A stretch of 64,000 nt of DNA from Pseudomonadota bacterium (GTDB lineage: Bacteria > Pseudomonadota > Alphaproteobacteria > SHVP01). The stretch spans positions 1-64,000 of the forward strand of contig JAQBYN010000005.1 of the NCBI GenBank assembly GCA_027622715.1, read 5' to 3'. The notes under the pieces were generated by a model. It was not told the origin of the DNA. It ran no database searches and saw nothing but the letters and a program-made list of their open reading frames with translations. The position numbers and the translations under genes were made by a program. Below are positions 15,040 through 25,047 of this stretch, piece by piece (positions within the stretch are counted from its first letter, which is position 1; the number at the start of each line of letters is the position of its first letter).

Positions 15040-16445
15040 ACGAACGTAGTCCGCTCCAATTGCTGCTCGTCGAAGACGACGAGGTTGACCGCCAAATGGT
15101 CCGGCGCTTGGTCGCGCGGTCGGGCCTGCGGTCGGTTATTCAGGAAACCAATACCGCGCAGGAATGCCTGGGACTCGTGCGCGATCGAAAGATCGACTGC
15201 CTTATTCTCGACTACCGGCTTCCTGACGGCGATGGCGTCGATCTCACAAAAAAACTGGTCGAAGAACACGGCCTGCAGACACCACCCATCGTTATGCTGA
15301 CAGGCGCGGGCAGCGAACGCCTCGCCGTCGCCGCGCTGCGGACCGGAGTTTACGATTACCTGGTCAAGGAAGCGGCCACACCCGAGGACCTGGAAAACGC
15401 CATTCTTGGGGCGATTCGGGCGACGGCCGACGCCCGGCGCGAGCACGAAGAATCCCTCACGCTCGAACGGCAATCCTTGACCGACCAACTAACGGACATC
15501 GGCAACCGGCGGCGCTTTGACGAAGAATTCTCTGCCGCCCTCGACCTAGCGACCAAGACCGAAACGTCCGTTGCCGTCCTGGTCATCGACCTCGATGGGT
15601 TTAAATCGGTGAACGACCGTCTCGGGCATGGCGCCGGCGACGAGGTGCTCCGAGAGGTCGGCCGGCGTCTGCGCAAAACGGTGCGCGACGGGGATATACC
15701 GGTGCGGCTCGGCGGCGATGAATTCGGGGTCATCATGACGTCCGACGTCAACCAAACCTCGGCCTCGCGTCTGGCCAACCGCGTTGCCGCGGAAATCGCG
15801 AAGCCTTACGATTTGATCGACACGGCCGTTTCAATCGGCGCCAGCATCGGCGTCGCCCTAGCGCCCGAGGACGGCCTCGATTGCGCCTGTCTGCTGCGGG
15901 TTGCCGATCGCCGGATGTATGACAACAAGTTGGCGACCAAAAGGGTTCCCGTACCGTCCGGCGAGGCGGAACGACTCCTGGATTTGCACAGCTACGATAT
16001 TCTCGATACGCCAGCGGAGGAGGCGTTCGACCAAATCACGCGCCTCGCCAGCACGGTTTTCGGCGCGCCGATTGCGTTGGTTTCCCTGGTGGACGCGCGC
16101 CGGCAGTGGTTCAAATCGAAGGTCGGCATAGATGCGAATGAAACAGGACGCGACATCGCTTTTTGCGCCCACGCGATCTCTGGGGACGAGATCATGGTGG
16201 TCGAGGACACACTTCTAGACGAACGGTTCAACACCAACCCGCTCGTCACCGATGACCCGAGCCTCCGCTTTTACGCCGGCGCACCCCTAAAATCCGCCGC
16301 CGGCCACAATCTCGGCACACTCTGTGTGGCGGACCGGGTGCCGCGCGCCTTGAGCGAACAACAGAAGCGAACGCTTGCTGATCTTGCAGACCTTGTTGTC
16401 CGAGAGTTGGAATTCCGCAAAACCAACGCCGACGGCAAGCATTGA
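15036..16445 (+). CDS. response regulator with REC-GGDEF-GAF architecture (diguanylate cyclase)
   Basis: The 469-residue protein has three domains: a receiver (about 8-125, phospho-acceptor D59 in CLILDYRLPDGDG), a GGDEF diguanylate cyclase (about 145-300) and a C-terminal GAF domain (about 310-460). The catalytic signature GGDEF at 226-230 is intact, and RDGD at 217-220 sits exactly five residues before it, which is the canonical allosteric I-site for product inhibition. It should therefore make cyclic di-GMP from two GTP molecules in response to phosphorylation and to a GAF ligand. A GAF domain after the GGDEF domain is the less common order. It is the last gene of the kinase operon. Confidence 0.9.
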   Translation: MNERSPLQLLLVEDDEVDRQMVRRLVARSGLRSVIQETNTAQECLGLVRDRKIDCLILDYRLPDGDGVDLTKKLVEEHGLQTPPIVMLTGAGSERLAVAALRTGVYDYLVKEAATPEDLENAILGAIRATADARREHEESLTLERQSLTDQLTDIGNRRRFDEEFSAALDLATKTETSVAVLVIDLDGFKSVNDRLGHGAGDEVLREVGRRLRKTVRDGDIPVRLGGDEFGVIMTSDVNQTSASRLANRVAAEIAKPYDLIDTAVSIGASIGVALAPEDGLDCACLLRVADRRMYDNKLATKRVPVPSGEAERLLDLHSYDILDTPAEEAFDQITRLASTVFGAPIALVSLVDARRQWFKSKVGIDANETGRDIAFCAHAISGDEIMVVEDTLLDERFNTNPLVTDDPSLRFYAGAPLKSAAGHNLGTLCVADRVPRALSEQQKRTLADLADLVVRELEFRKTNADGKH

Positions 16446-16669
16446 TCTCCGGAAGCGCCGCCGGGTACGCATGCCACCCGTGCCACCATTGACATCCTGA
16501 TCAGCCTCACCTACCTAAGCGCCAACGGGCGAAGGTCCCGGCCGCTCGCAGGCGCAAGCCACGGTGAAACCTTTCAGACGACCCCGATCCGCCCCTAGGT
16601 GTCATGCGGACCGATGGCAACGCGAGCCCCATCTTCCTCCCGCATGCAGACACTTTTGTGAGGCATGTC

Positions 16670-17110
16670 ATGGTCGACCCTTCATCCCTACCTCCTATCG
16701 AAGACCTTAAGGCGCAAGCCAAACGTTTGCGCGCAGAACTCGAATCCAGTGGTACACCCGTGGGTCACGCGCGCGCGCTGGAACGGCTGGCCCATCAACA
16801 CGGCTACAAGGACTGGAACACGTTGCACGCTGCCGTTGGCAACCGCCCGCCGCCTAGCCCCATCATGCTCGGTCAGCGGCTCAGCGGCAGCTACCTCGGG
16901 CAACCCTTCGACGGCGAGGTAATCGCGGTGCGCGCGCTGGGTCAGAGTGAGCGCTTTCGCGTCACGCTGGTGTTCGACGAGCCGGTTGACGTCGTCACGT
17001 TCGACAGCTTCTCCGCGTTCCGTCGCCGGGTCACAGCCACGGTCGACCGGCGCGGCGTCACAGTCGAGAAGACCTCGAACGGACAACCGCACATGGTGCT
17101 CGCGCTTTAG
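16670..17110 (+). CDS. glyoxalase-superfamily-like small protein
   Basis: The 146-residue protein starts with an N-terminal helical segment typical of a conserved family found in alphaproteobacteria (LPPIEDLKAQAKRLRAEL, then HARALERLAHQHGYKDWNTL). This LERLAHQHGYKDWNTLHA pattern is widespread in proteins annotated as glyoxalase-superfamily members. A C-terminal beta-rich part follows, with FRVTLVFDEPVDVVTFDSFS. Its biochemical role is unknown. The ATG at 16670 is preferred to the upstream 16604 ATG because GAGG lies about 6 bases before it. It is monocistronic and convergent with the lutABC operon. Confidence 0.6.
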   Translation: MVDPSSLPPIEDLKAQAKRLRAELESSGTPVGHARALERLAHQHGYKDWNTLHAAVGNRPPPSPIMLGQRLSGSYLGQPFDGEVIAVRALGQSERFRVTLVFDEPVDVVTFDSFSAFRRRVTATVDRRGVTVEKTSNGQPHMVLAL

Positions 17111-17130
17111 GTCCGCGGCACACTCTCTGA

Positions 17131-17148
17131 GCAGGCCCTCGGGCCTGC
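17131..17148. terminator. hairpin between convergent genes
   Basis: GCAGGCCC and GGGCCTGC form a perfect 8-bp inverted repeat with a very small loop, 20 bases after the stop of the plus-strand gene and 30 bases from the end of lutC on the minus strand. There is no T tract, so this would be an atypical bidirectional terminator at best. Confidence 0.35.
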
Positions 17149-17177
17149 CAGGGGATGGCGGCGCTCGTCTGCGCGAC

Positions 17178-17849
17178 TTAGTCCTCGACCAGAACGATGT
17201 GCAATCGCCGGGGGCCATGCGCGCCGAGGTACATCGTCAATTCAATGTCCGCGGTGGACGATGGACCGGAGACGAACATGGCCGTGCGCGGCATCGCACT
17301 CGCAGCCGGCTTTTGCGCGGCCCGCAGGGCGTCCCAGGCGTCTTCCAACGTACCGGTGATCTGACTTCGGCGCAGCACGACCACGTGATTGTCCGGCAAC
17401 AGGTTCAGCGTGATCGGGCTACCAGCGCCCGAGGTCAGCATCAGCGTGCCTGTTTCTGCGATGGCGGCAAATGCGCCTGTCACACTAACCTGATCGCTTT
17501 CCAGCGGGACTCCGGTGCGGGTTTGCAACAGCGGGTGGCTCTCCCAACCGAGATCGGCGATATCTGGTGCCAGGACGGCCGCCGCCGGCAGGTTGTGTTG
17601 TTTCAGGAATGCGGCGACGGCTGCAGGCACCGCTGCCCCGTCGACCACGGTGGTGACCGTCGTGTGCGTCGCAGTGATTTGTTCGATGAACATCTGGGTT
17701 CGATGCGCATGATCGACGGCGCTACGCGCTGGGATCACATTCCGCTTGTGCGCCTTGAGGCGTGCCGCCACCGTGTCGCGCGCTTCAGCATCGTGGCGTG
17801 GACCGAGCGCACCGCGAATATCGGCCAGAATGGCGTCCCGCACGCTCAC
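17178..17849 (-). CDS. lutC: lactate utilization protein C (LUD domain)
   Basis: The 223-residue protein is a LUD-domain protein, with HAHRTQMFIEQITATHTTVT, LGWESHPLLQT, AETGTLMLTSG and DNHVVVLRRSQITGTLEDAW. LutC is a subunit of the LutABC complex that oxidises L-lactate to pyruvate. The GTG at 17849 is chosen because it overlaps the TGA of lutB (GTGA), the arrangement expected of this operon. A longer reading frame extends upstream but only as a shadow inside lutB. The protein is probably cytoplasmic and associates with the iron-sulfur subunits. Confidence 0.85.
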   Translation of the reverse strand: MSVRDAILADIRGALGPRHDAEARDTVAARLKAHKRNVIPARSAVDHAHRTQMFIEQITATHTTVTTVVDGAAVPAAVAAFLKQHNLPAAAVLAPDIADLGWESHPLLQTRTGVPLESDQVSVTGAFAAIAETGTLMLTSGAGSPITLNLLPDNHVVVLRRSQITGTLEDAWDALRAAQKPAASAMPRTAMFVSGPSSTADIELTMYLGAHGPRRLHIVLVED

Positions 17850-19273
17850 GGCCGCGCCCTTCGCTGCCGTGCCGCCCATTGTTCGCTGAAGGTCCGGCCC
17901 TGCGGCGCGGGCAGGTCGCGCGCTGCTGTCCACCCCTGCGCGAACGGCAAATCGTGCATCCGCCCCAGGGGGCGACCGCGCCATGCCAGATAGCGCACGG
18001 CGATGCGGCTTAACCGTTGGTACAACGCAGGCCGCTGTGCCAGCCACGCCCAAGTGCGTAGCGTCAACCGGTGTCGGCTGCCACCTAGTTTCTTGTCGAA
18101 CGCTTGCTCGCGCCAATGACGCATCATCTTGGGCAACGGAATCCGCATCGGACACACTGCCTCACAACGACCGCAAAAAGGTGTCGCACTCGGCAGATGA
18201 TGGGCTTCGTCGATGCCGATCATCGTCGGCGTTAGCACTGCCCCCATCGGCCCGGAATAGACCCAGCCATAGGCGTGGCCGCCAATCGACCCATAGACCG
18301 GACAATGGTTGAAACAGGCGCCGCACCGAATGCAGCGCAATATGTCCTGGAACTCGGTCCCCAGTAGCTTGCTGCGCCCGTTGTCCAGGAGCACGACGTG
18401 ATAGTTGTGGGGCCCATCAGGGTCATCCGCTCGCCGCGGCCCGGTTGAAAACGTCGTGTAGACCGACATCTGCTGACCGGTGGCCGAGCGCGCCAGAACG
18501 CGGAGCAACGTCGACGCATCCTCTAGCGTCGGCACGATCTTCTCCAGGCTCGCGATCACGATGTGGGTGCGCGGCAATTGCTGCGTCAGGTCGCCGTTTC
18601 CCTCGTTCGTGACAATGACCGAGGTGCCCGTTTCCGCGATGAGAAAGTTTGCGCCGGTGATGCCGACATCCGCCGCCAGATAGCGGGGGCGGAGTATCTC
18701 GCGCGCTTCGGCGACGAGATCGACCCCTTCAGTCAACCGTTGGGTCTTGCCGTATTGGCGGTGATGTTCGACGAAAAGGTCCGACACCTGTTCTTTGGTC
18801 TTGTGTATGGCCGGTCCGATGATGTGCGACGGCGGTTCGTCGGCAAGTTGGATGATGTATTCGCCGAGGTCGGTTTCGACCGGGGTAATGCCGTGCGCCT
18901 CCAGATAAGGATTGAGCGCTATTTCCTCGGCGATCATCGACTTGCCCTTGGTGACCGTCCGCGCACCGGCGGACTGGCAAAGGTCCAGAATGATCCGCTT
19001 CGCATCGTCTGGCGTGGCCGCCCAATGGACGTGTCCACCATTCGCCACCACCTTTTCCTCGAATTTCTCGAGGTAGAGATCTAGATGCGCGAGCGTGTGG
19101 TCCTTGATCCGCACGGCATCGTCGCGCAGCGCGTCGAACTCTGGCAGCGCCGTCACGGCGGCAGTCCGTCGCGAAGTAAAGTTCTTATCGACCCGGTACA
19201 GAGCCGTCTGCAAATCGGTGTCGAGGAGCGCCTTACTGACGTTTTCCCTGAACAAAAAACTGGTCGGCTGCAC
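17846..19273 (-). CDS. lutB: lactate utilization iron-sulfur protein B
   Basis: The 475-residue protein has an N-terminal LUD-like domain (about 60-300, including AETGTSVIVTNEGNGD) and two ferredoxin-type clusters, CIRCGACFNHCPVYG and FCGRCEAVCPMRIP (about 300-390). A C-terminal DUF3390-like tail follows. This is the LutB architecture of the lactate-oxidising LutABC complex. The GTG at 19273, giving MQPTSFLFRENVSKALLDTD, matches the usual LutB start. It lies 2 bases after the lutA stop; the in-frame extension further upstream overlaps lutA and is not credible. Confidence 0.9.
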   Translation of the reverse strand: MQPTSFLFRENVSKALLDTDLQTALYRVDKNFTSRRTAAVTALPEFDALRDDAVRIKDHTLAHLDLYLEKFEEKVVANGGHVHWAATPDDAKRIILDLCQSAGARTVTKGKSMIAEEIALNPYLEAHGITPVETDLGEYIIQLADEPPSHIIGPAIHKTKEQVSDLFVEHHRQYGKTQRLTEGVDLVAEAREILRPRYLAADVGITGANFLIAETGTSVIVTNEGNGDLTQQLPRTHIVIASLEKIVPTLEDASTLLRVLARSATGQQMSVYTTFSTGPRRADDPDGPHNYHVVLLDNGRSKLLGTEFQDILRCIRCGACFNHCPVYGSIGGHAYGWVYSGPMGAVLTPTMIGIDEAHHLPSATPFCGRCEAVCPMRIPLPKMMRHWREQAFDKKLGGSRHRLTLRTWAWLAQRPALYQRLSRIAVRYLAWRGRPLGRMHDLPFAQGWTAARDLPAPQGRTFSEQWAARQRRARP

Positions 19274-19275
19274 TA

Positions 19276-20034
19276 TCAAGCCTCGCCAATGGCCGGATCG
19301 TCGGTCATCCCGGCCAGTATTTCGGCAACGTGGCGCACGGCAATTGTTGACCCGTCGCGCTTGAGTTTGCCGGCAATATTGAACAGACACCCGAGATCGC
19401 CAGCGACCAAAGTGTCAGCGCCAGTGTCGACAACGTTGCCAGCTTTCTTGCGCACGATTTCACCGGAAATATCACCGTATTTCACCGAGAACGTTCCACC
19501 GAAACCGCAACACACCTCGCCGTTCGGCACTTCGGCGAGGGTCAGGCCGGCAACCTGCGACAGCAACACCCGCGGTTGATCGCGCACACCCATTTCGCGC
19601 AACGCTGAACAAGAGTCGTGGTACGCCACGGTGCCGTCATAGCGCACCGGCAGCGCCGCCACTTTGAGAACGTCGACGAGAAAGGACGCGAGTTCCCAAG
19701 TCCGTCCGGCGAGATCGATTGCGTCGCGTTCCAGCACTGGGTCACCAGCGAAAATTCTCGGATAATGATGTTTGATCATGCCCGCACACGACCCCGACGG
19801 CGCGATGACATAGTCAAAGCCGGCGAACGCGCGCAGCACGTTCGCCGCGATCGCTCGTGCGTCTTTTCGGTCCCCCGCGTTATAGGCTGGCTGGCCGCAA
19901 CAGGTCTGCGCCACGGGCACCACAACCGTGCATCCGGCGTCCTCCAGCAGCTTGACGGCGGCAAAACCGACCGAGGGCCGGAACAAATCGACCAAGCATG
20001 TAACAAACAGAGCAACACGGGGGCCCGTGGTCAT
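19276..20034 (-). CDS. lutA: lactate utilization (Fe-S)-binding protein A
   Basis: The 252-residue protein has two cysteine-rich CCG domains of the GlpC/HdrB type. The first holds [21 protein letters not shown] and APSGSCAGM; the second holds [12 protein letters not shown] and [16 protein letters not shown]. LutA takes part in L-lactate oxidation with LutB and LutC. The ATG at 20034 overlaps the TGA of the upstream CoA-transferase-family gene by 4 bases, so the four genes are probably co-transcribed. No lutR or lactate permease gene is adjacent. Confidence 0.9.
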   Translation of the reverse strand: MTTGPRVALFVTCLVDLFRPSVGFAAVKLLEDAGCTVVVPVAQTCCGQPAYNAGDRKDARAIAANVLRAFAGFDYVIAPSGSCAGMIKHHYPRIFAGDPVLERDAIDLAGRTWELASFLVDVLKVAALPVRYDGTVAYHDSCSALREMGVRDQPRVLLSQVAGLTLAEVPNGEVCCGFGGTFSVKYGDISGEIVRKKAGNVVDTGADTLVAGDLGCLFNIAGKLKRDGSTIAVRHVAEILAGMTDDPAIGEA

Positions 20035-21185
20035 GGCGACGCCTCGTACACCACGCGCGCTGCGATTAGGGCGTCAACCTCCTGGGGCGTAAAGCCAGCG
20101 TTGCGCAGCACCGTGCGACTGTCGGCACCGTCGGCCACGGGCGGTGTTGGCCGCCCCGGCACCGTGTGGCTGAAGCGCGGCGCCGGCGCCGGCTGCGCCA
20201 GTCCATCGATTTCAATCAATGTCTGGCGCGCCGCTATGTGTGGATCGCTCGATACTTCGTCACGGTCCAACACCGGGGACACACAGGCGTCGGTGCCACC
20301 GAAAACGGTCGTCCATGCGTCGCGCGTCCGCGCGCGAAAGATGGCGGCAAAGCGCGCGCGCAACGTTGGCCACTGGCTTCGATCGTACTGGGCCGGTAGA
20401 TCCGCCGCGTCGAATCCTAACCCTTGAATCAGTTGCGCGTAAAATTTCGGCTCGATCGCCCCGACGGCCACGAAACGACCATCCTGTGTTTCGTATGTAT
20501 CGTAAAATGGTGCGCCGCCATCCAAGAGGTTATCCCCGCGCTGGCCCGGCCAACGCCCGGCTGCCGCTAGCGCGGTGAAAATCGTCATGAGCTGCGCGGC
20601 CCCGTCTACCATTGCTGCGTCCACCACCTGCCCCACTCCTGTCGTGCGCGCCGACAGGATCGCGGCGAGCATCCCAACGGCCAGGTACATAGCCCCGCCG
20701 CCATAATCGCCGATCAGATTAAGCGGCGGGACCGGTCGCTCGCCTGGGCGGCCGATGGCACCCAGCGCGCCGGCGACCGCGATATAGTTGATGTCGTGAC
20801 CCGCAGTCGACGACAGGGGCCCGTCCTGACCCCACCCGGTCACCCGGCCGTAAACCAACTTTGGAAAGCGGGCGAGGCAGATATCGGGTCCCAACCCGAG
20901 GCGTTCCATCACCCCGGGCCGCATCCCCTCGATCAGTCCATCCGCGCCGTCGAGCAAACGCAGAATGGTTTCGACCGCCGCCGGCTGCTTCAAATCCACG
21001 GCGATCGACGGCCGGCCCCGGTTGAGGAGTTCAAGGTGAGCGGGCGTCGCCAGCCCAAGGCCTGAATGGCGCGGTCGGTCGATCCGAATTACCTGCGCCC
21101 CAAGATCAGCCAGCACCATCGCGCAATAAGGCGCTGGACCGATGCCGGCAATTTCGATTATTCGGATTCCCGTGAGTGGCCCCAT
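20031..21185 (-). CDS. CoA-transferase family III protein, alpha-methylacyl-CoA racemase-like
   Basis: The 384-residue protein is a family III (CaiB/BaiF) member, and details point to alpha-methylacyl-CoA racemase: [20 protein letters not shown] at the start, [39 protein letters not shown] with the catalytic-type histidine, and [16 protein letters not shown] with the aspartate. Such racemases interconvert (R)- and (S)-2-methyl-branched acyl-CoAs so that they can enter beta-oxidation. The ATG at 21185 is the start matching the family; an upstream extension overlaps nothing homologous. Translation is coupled to lutA by a 4-base overlap, an unusual partnership. Confidence 0.85.
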   Translation of the reverse strand: MGPLTGIRIIEIAGIGPAPYCAMVLADLGAQVIRIDRPRHSGLGLATPAHLELLNRGRPSIAVDLKQPAAVETILRLLDGADGLIEGMRPGVMERLGLGPDICLARFPKLVYGRVTGWGQDGPLSSTAGHDINYIAVAGALGAIGRPGERPVPPLNLIGDYGGGAMYLAVGMLAAILSARTTGVGQVVDAAMVDGAAQLMTIFTALAAAGRWPGQRGDNLLDGGAPFYDTYETQDGRFVAVGAIEPKFYAQLIQGLGFDAADLPAQYDRSQWPTLRARFAAIFRARTRDAWTTVFGGTDACVSPVLDRDEVSSDPHIAARQTLIEIDGLAQPAPAPRFSHTVPGRPTPPVADGADSRTVLRNAGFTPQEVDALIAARVVYEASP

Positions 21186-21279
21186 CGGCCGAGAGTCACC
21201 CGTGACGGCCTGCTGTGCAAGCACCGCCCCGCCGTCTGGGGACGAAATATCGGTAATCCTGTGAGACGGGCCCTTGGCT

Positions 21280-22365
21280 TCAGGACTTGGCTGGCGCCAG
21301 CATGTCCTCAACGCGTTTGGTCGTGCGTAGGCCATCGAGCTCCTCGAGAAGATACTCCCAGCCTTTGGTCTTCTGATTGATCTCCAGCGCCTTTTGAGTT
21401 GCCTCGGCGCGACCGTCCTCGGGCGCGTCAGTGGCGATCTCCGCAGTCACGCGCGCCCACCGCGGCGGCTCGTCAAAGCGACTAGCGCCGTCGGGCTTGG
21501 GCAGCGTGATGACCTCGAACTTCAATACAAGTCCGTTGAAGAACTCGTATTCGGCAAAATACCGAGAGTCGGCGAGCGCATCGAAGTCCTGATGTGGCCC
21601 GGGCTCTACATCAGCAAATTCGAACCGCTCCACGACCAACGCCAATCGGTCGGCTTCGTTGTCGGTCTTGTAGGTGCGTTGTTCAGGAATGCCGGCGATC
21701 TCGACCTTCTCACCCGGGGTGACCCGCTGGCCGGTGACAACTTCGCCGTCCGGGTGTTTTAGCGTATAGCGCTTGACCAGTTTGGGATCGAGCTCAAAGA
21801 CGTTTCGATCCAGCCAATTCGCCGGCGCCCGTCCGAAGTTAACTTCCCCCTCCGCAAGCCACGACCGTTTGTCGCCTTCGCGGCGCAAGTAGGTCCCGCC
21901 GCGTCCATCTACGTATAGGAAGAACTTGCGGCGACCGATGACGCCTGCGCCCAATTGCTCCCCGTCGCGCGCCAAGAGCCGGATGCCGCGCGCCTCGGAG
22001 TCTTCCCCTTCCGGATCCTCGACTTGCAGATGCTTGTAGCGGTCGGCCAGCGCTGTCTTACCCTCGACCAACCTCAGGCTGGCGATCTCGAGCAAAAAGT
22101 TCCGGACCGTTTCCCTTTTCACGGGGTACCCATTCTTCTCCTCGATTCCCCAACCATCGCCCTCACCGGTGATCGTAAAACGGTGGTCTTTCGTGATGAT
22201 TTCGATTGCACCAACGTCGTTGATCCGTTCGACCAACTTGGGAAACGCGGGCTCTCTGTCGCCGACGACAGTGATCGGCGTGGAGTCCCGCGCGAGCGAG
22301 ACAATCGCCCCAATCACAGCAACGACTGTCAGCGCGGCCAATCCGATGAATGCACGGGAATTCAT
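21280..22365 (-). CDS. DUF4340 domain protein of a Gld-type ABC system
   Basis: The 361-residue protein has one N-terminal membrane anchor ([20 protein letters not shown]) followed by a large extracytoplasmic domain. That domain includes [40 protein letters not shown] and [19 protein letters not shown], typical of DUF4340. DUF4340 proteins occur almost always downstream of GldG-like genes and are thought to be periplasmic partners of that ABC complex. The ATG overlaps the gldG-like stop by 4 bases (22362-22365). It is the last gene of the four-gene ABC operon. Confidence 0.85.
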   Translation of the reverse strand: MNSRAFIGLAALTVVAVIGAIVSLARDSTPITVVGDREPAFPKLVERINDVGAIEIITKDHRFTITGEGDGWGIEEKNGYPVKRETVRNFLLEIASLRLVEGKTALADRYKHLQVEDPEGEDSEARGIRLLARDGEQLGAGVIGRRKFFLYVDGRGGTYLRREGDKRSWLAEGEVNFGRAPANWLDRNVFELDPKLVKRYTLKHPDGEVVTGQRVTPGEKVEIAGIPEQRTYKTDNEADRLALVVERFEFADVEPGPHQDFDALADSRYFAEYEFFNGLVLKFEVITLPKPDGASRFDEPPRWARVTAEIATDAPEDGRAEATQKALEINQKTKGWEYLLEELDGLRTTKRVEDMLAPAKS

Positions 22366-24308
22366 GACGCGCGCCCTCCGGTAACGGCCAACTCGCCGCG
22401 CGTATTGCGAATACGCCGACCGAATCTGGCACGACGCAAGAAGAACAAGACCAAGGCGACTAGCGCGATCAACAACGGAATAGCACCAATATTGATCACC
22501 TTTAGGCTAGCTTCCAGCTCGTCGATATCTTGCTGCAAGGCGTGCTGGACTTCACGCAGGTCGGCCCGCGAACGAACGATGTCGCGGCGAAAATCGCTAA
22601 TCGATTTCTGCTGGTCGGCCGAAAGGATGAACTGTCCCTCGTCGGTACGCTGCAGAGCCGCGATCCGCGCCTGGGTCTCTTCAATGTTTTGCAACAGTTC
22701 GCGTTCCTTCGAACGGAACTGGAGCTCGGCATCGCGTCGAATTTCTTCTACCAAGGTAAACGGGCGGGCGGAGAGCCCGCGCCCACGCAGGCCGATAAGG
22801 CTCGCCGAGCCGGCGAGGTTGTCCAGCATATTGACGAATAAATCGCCGTTCTGCGCCACCGGGACGGCTTGGGCGCCGCCGCCGCCTTGCATCCAAATCT
22901 GGTCTGCCAACATGTCCGCGTCGGCGACGACAATCGCACTGATCGGGCCATCAGACTCGGCCTTGTGCTCGGCAACGAGGTCCGGGTCTGGACCGGTCGC
23001 GGTCCGGTCGTCCTCGCGGTCGGGGGGACCATCCGGGAACGCCGACTTGGCAGCACCGGTGAACCGGCCAGCAATCGTAAATATTTCGCCCGACGCCTTG
23101 AAGTCCGTCAATATTTGGATCGGATTGGGGTTCGGGCGGACTTCGTCAATGTCGAGAATTTGTGACTGCTCGCTGGAGAACAGCAAAGGCGTCATCGTCA
23201 AGTCGGCGCCGTCCTTGACGCCAACTCGGCCGGCGGCGATGAGGTTGATTCGCTCCAAATCCTGGGTCACCACGTCATCGCGGTTAATACTGACCGGGCC
23301 AAGCGACAACCACGGCAGATACTCCGTGACGACACGACGCCCACCAGAGAGTGCTGCCACCCGCTGCGCCGAGATTCGATCGCCGACCACACCATTGGGA
23401 TCAGCCTGAATGCCCCAGGCATCAAGCAGTGGGCCCAATGCATGCCCCGTGGGCGGACGGTATTGCTCGCCCTGTTGCAGTTGCGGCGGCGGGTTCACCT
23501 CGACGTGCGGGTCTGCAAAGATCAGCGCTTTGCCGCCCCGCATCACGAACTGATCGATCGCGTACTGGGTTGTTGGACTTAGCGACGTTGGTTGAATCAG
23601 CAGGACGATATCGGTGTCGTCGCTAATTCGCTTAATGTTGCCGCCAATAATGCGAATGTCAAAAAACTGTTGGGCCTGCTCGTAGGCAACCCACGGCGCA
23701 AACCGTCGAGCCTGATCCGCGGCGATCGGGAGTGACGAAATCATCGCGATAACGGTCTTGCCAGGTTTGGATAGATTGAACACCAGCTTCGACAGATCGT
23801 ATTCGAGGAACGATTCGCGGCTAGGTGTAAAGAACGGAATGATGTCCTCGTCATCCGTCGAATTGGTCCCGGCGAGGCCGAAATACATGACCTCCCCGGC
23901 GCTGCTGATCGGCACACCCTGAATACCGAAGCCGACAGCTTGGTCTTCTTCAACCGAAAACTGCTCCGGCACGAATTTTTCGAGTTTGATTTTTCCGTCC
24001 GCCAGCCCCGCATACCGGTCGAGCAGCTCTTCGACACGGGTTGCATAGGCGGCGAGCGCCGGAATCTGCTGGACTTGTTCGGACCGATAAAACTTGAGCG
24101 TTACCGGCTCATTTAGGGTCGCAAGAATGTCTCGCGTCCCTTCGGTCACGGTGAACAACGAGTCGTTGGTCAGGTCGAGCTGCGCACTACGGAACACGCT
24201 GTTCGAGATAATGTTGACGGCCAAAAACAACACAATCGCCAACACGATCGACGCGATGGTCATGGTGTTGCGATCAAACTTCAACCCGGATTTCGGTTCT
24301 TGGGTCAT
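22362..24308 (-). CDS. GldG-family ABC-associated membrane protein
   Basis: The 648-residue protein has an N-terminal membrane helix (about 17-37, ASIVLAIVLFLAVNIISN) and a long periplasmic ABC_transp_aux domain (about 40-380, with VTLKFYRSEQVQQIPALAAY and GKALIFADPHVEVNPP). A coiled-coil stretch lies near residues 540-600 (RRDAELQFRSKERELLQNIE, then EETQARIAALQ), and a C-terminal membrane helix ends in a basic tail. In Bacteroidetes GldG belongs to the gliding machinery; in proteobacteria the homologous complex has no firm role, so motility should not be assumed. It lies 3 bases after the permease gene. Confidence 0.85.
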   Translation of the reverse strand: MTQEPKSGLKFDRNTMTIASIVLAIVLFLAVNIISNSVFRSAQLDLTNDSLFTVTEGTRDILATLNEPVTLKFYRSEQVQQIPALAAYATRVEELLDRYAGLADGKIKLEKFVPEQFSVEEDQAVGFGIQGVPISSAGEVMYFGLAGTNSTDDEDIIPFFTPSRESFLEYDLSKLVFNLSKPGKTVIAMISSLPIAADQARRFAPWVAYEQAQQFFDIRIIGGNIKRISDDTDIVLLIQPTSLSPTTQYAIDQFVMRGGKALIFADPHVEVNPPPQLQQGEQYRPPTGHALGPLLDAWGIQADPNGVVGDRISAQRVAALSGGRRVVTEYLPWLSLGPVSINRDDVVTQDLERINLIAAGRVGVKDGADLTMTPLLFSSEQSQILDIDEVRPNPNPIQILTDFKASGEIFTIAGRFTGAAKSAFPDGPPDREDDRTATGPDPDLVAEHKAESDGPISAIVVADADMLADQIWMQGGGGAQAVPVAQNGDLFVNMLDNLAGSASLIGLRGRGLSARPFTLVEEIRRDAELQFRSKERELLQNIEETQARIAALQRTDEGQFILSADQQKSISDFRRDIVRSRADLREVQHALQQDIDELEASLKVINIGAIPLLIALVALVLFFLRRARFGRRIRNTRGELAVTGGRAS

Positions 24309-24311
24309 CGC

Positions 24312-25046
24312 TCAGGCCGATTTCTTAAGATCGACGATTGCGGTGTTCGCGAACAAGAACACCCCAATCATCGTGACAAAAAATACGATCTCGCGCAGGT
24401 CTATGACACCTTTGGAGATCTGTTGGAAATTCGTCAGAAAGCTGAGCGAGGAGACCACGTCGACCACCCAATCCGGCGCCCACGACCTGAAGGCGCCGAG
24501 CACAATGTCGAGGCCGGCCATGAGGAACAAGAAACTGACCGCCGCACCCACAACGAACGCGATGATCTGGTTTTTCGTCAACGCCGACAAACAAGCGACC
24601 AAGGAAAGGAACGCACCGGCCATGAGCCAAGAGCCAAGGTAGCTCGCGACGACGACGCCGTTGTCGGGGTCGCCCAATATGTTGACCGTAATCCAAATGG
24701 GAAACGTCAGAACCAGGGCGAGCAGCGTAAACAACCAGGCGGCCAAGAATTTCCCGGTCACAACCTGGAAGGTCGAAACCGGCAGTGTCAGCAGTAACTC
24801 GATTGTCCCCGTCTTACGTTCTTCGGCCCACAGCCGCATCCCGATCGCCGGGATAAGAAAAAGGTAGAGCCATGGGTGAAACGTGAAGAAGGGTTGAAGG
24901 TCGGATTGGGAGCGCGAAAAGAACGATCCTAGATAGAACGTGAACGCGCCGATGGCCGCCAGGAAGATGACCAGGAACACATAGGCGACCGGCGTCGAGA
25001 AATAGGCCCCAAGTTCACGTTTGGTCACGATCAGCGTGTTGCGCAT
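24312..25046 (-). CDS. ABC-2 type permease (GldF-like)
   Basis: The 244-residue protein has about six membrane helices, the first beginning with VAYVFLVIFLAAIGAFTFYL. The cytoplasmic loop RLWAEERKTGTIELLLTLPV is the signature of ABC-2 exporters of the NosY/GldF type. The ATG at 25046 is used, giving MRNTLIVTKRELGAYFSTPV, the usual N-terminus; longer frames overlap the ATPase gene. It starts one base after the ATPase TAA and precedes the GldG-like gene, so the operon order is ATPase, permease, GldG, DUF4340. Confidence 0.9.
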   Translation of the reverse strand: MRNTLIVTKRELGAYFSTPVAYVFLVIFLAAIGAFTFYLGSFFSRSQSDLQPFFTFHPWLYLFLIPAIGMRLWAEERKTGTIELLLTLPVSTFQVVTGKFLAAWLFTLLALVLTFPIWITVNILGDPDNGVVVASYLGSWLMAGAFLSLVACLSALTKNQIIAFVVGAAVSFLFLMAGLDIVLGAFRSWAPDWVVDVVSSLSFLTNFQQISKGVIDLREIVFFVTMIGVFLFANTAIVDLKKSA

Positions 25047-25047
25047 A

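Noticed and set aside
17850-18155. N-terminal extension of lutC into lutB
   Set aside because: The extension lies wholly inside lutB in another frame; the GTGA overlap at 17846-17849 gives the expected LutC length.
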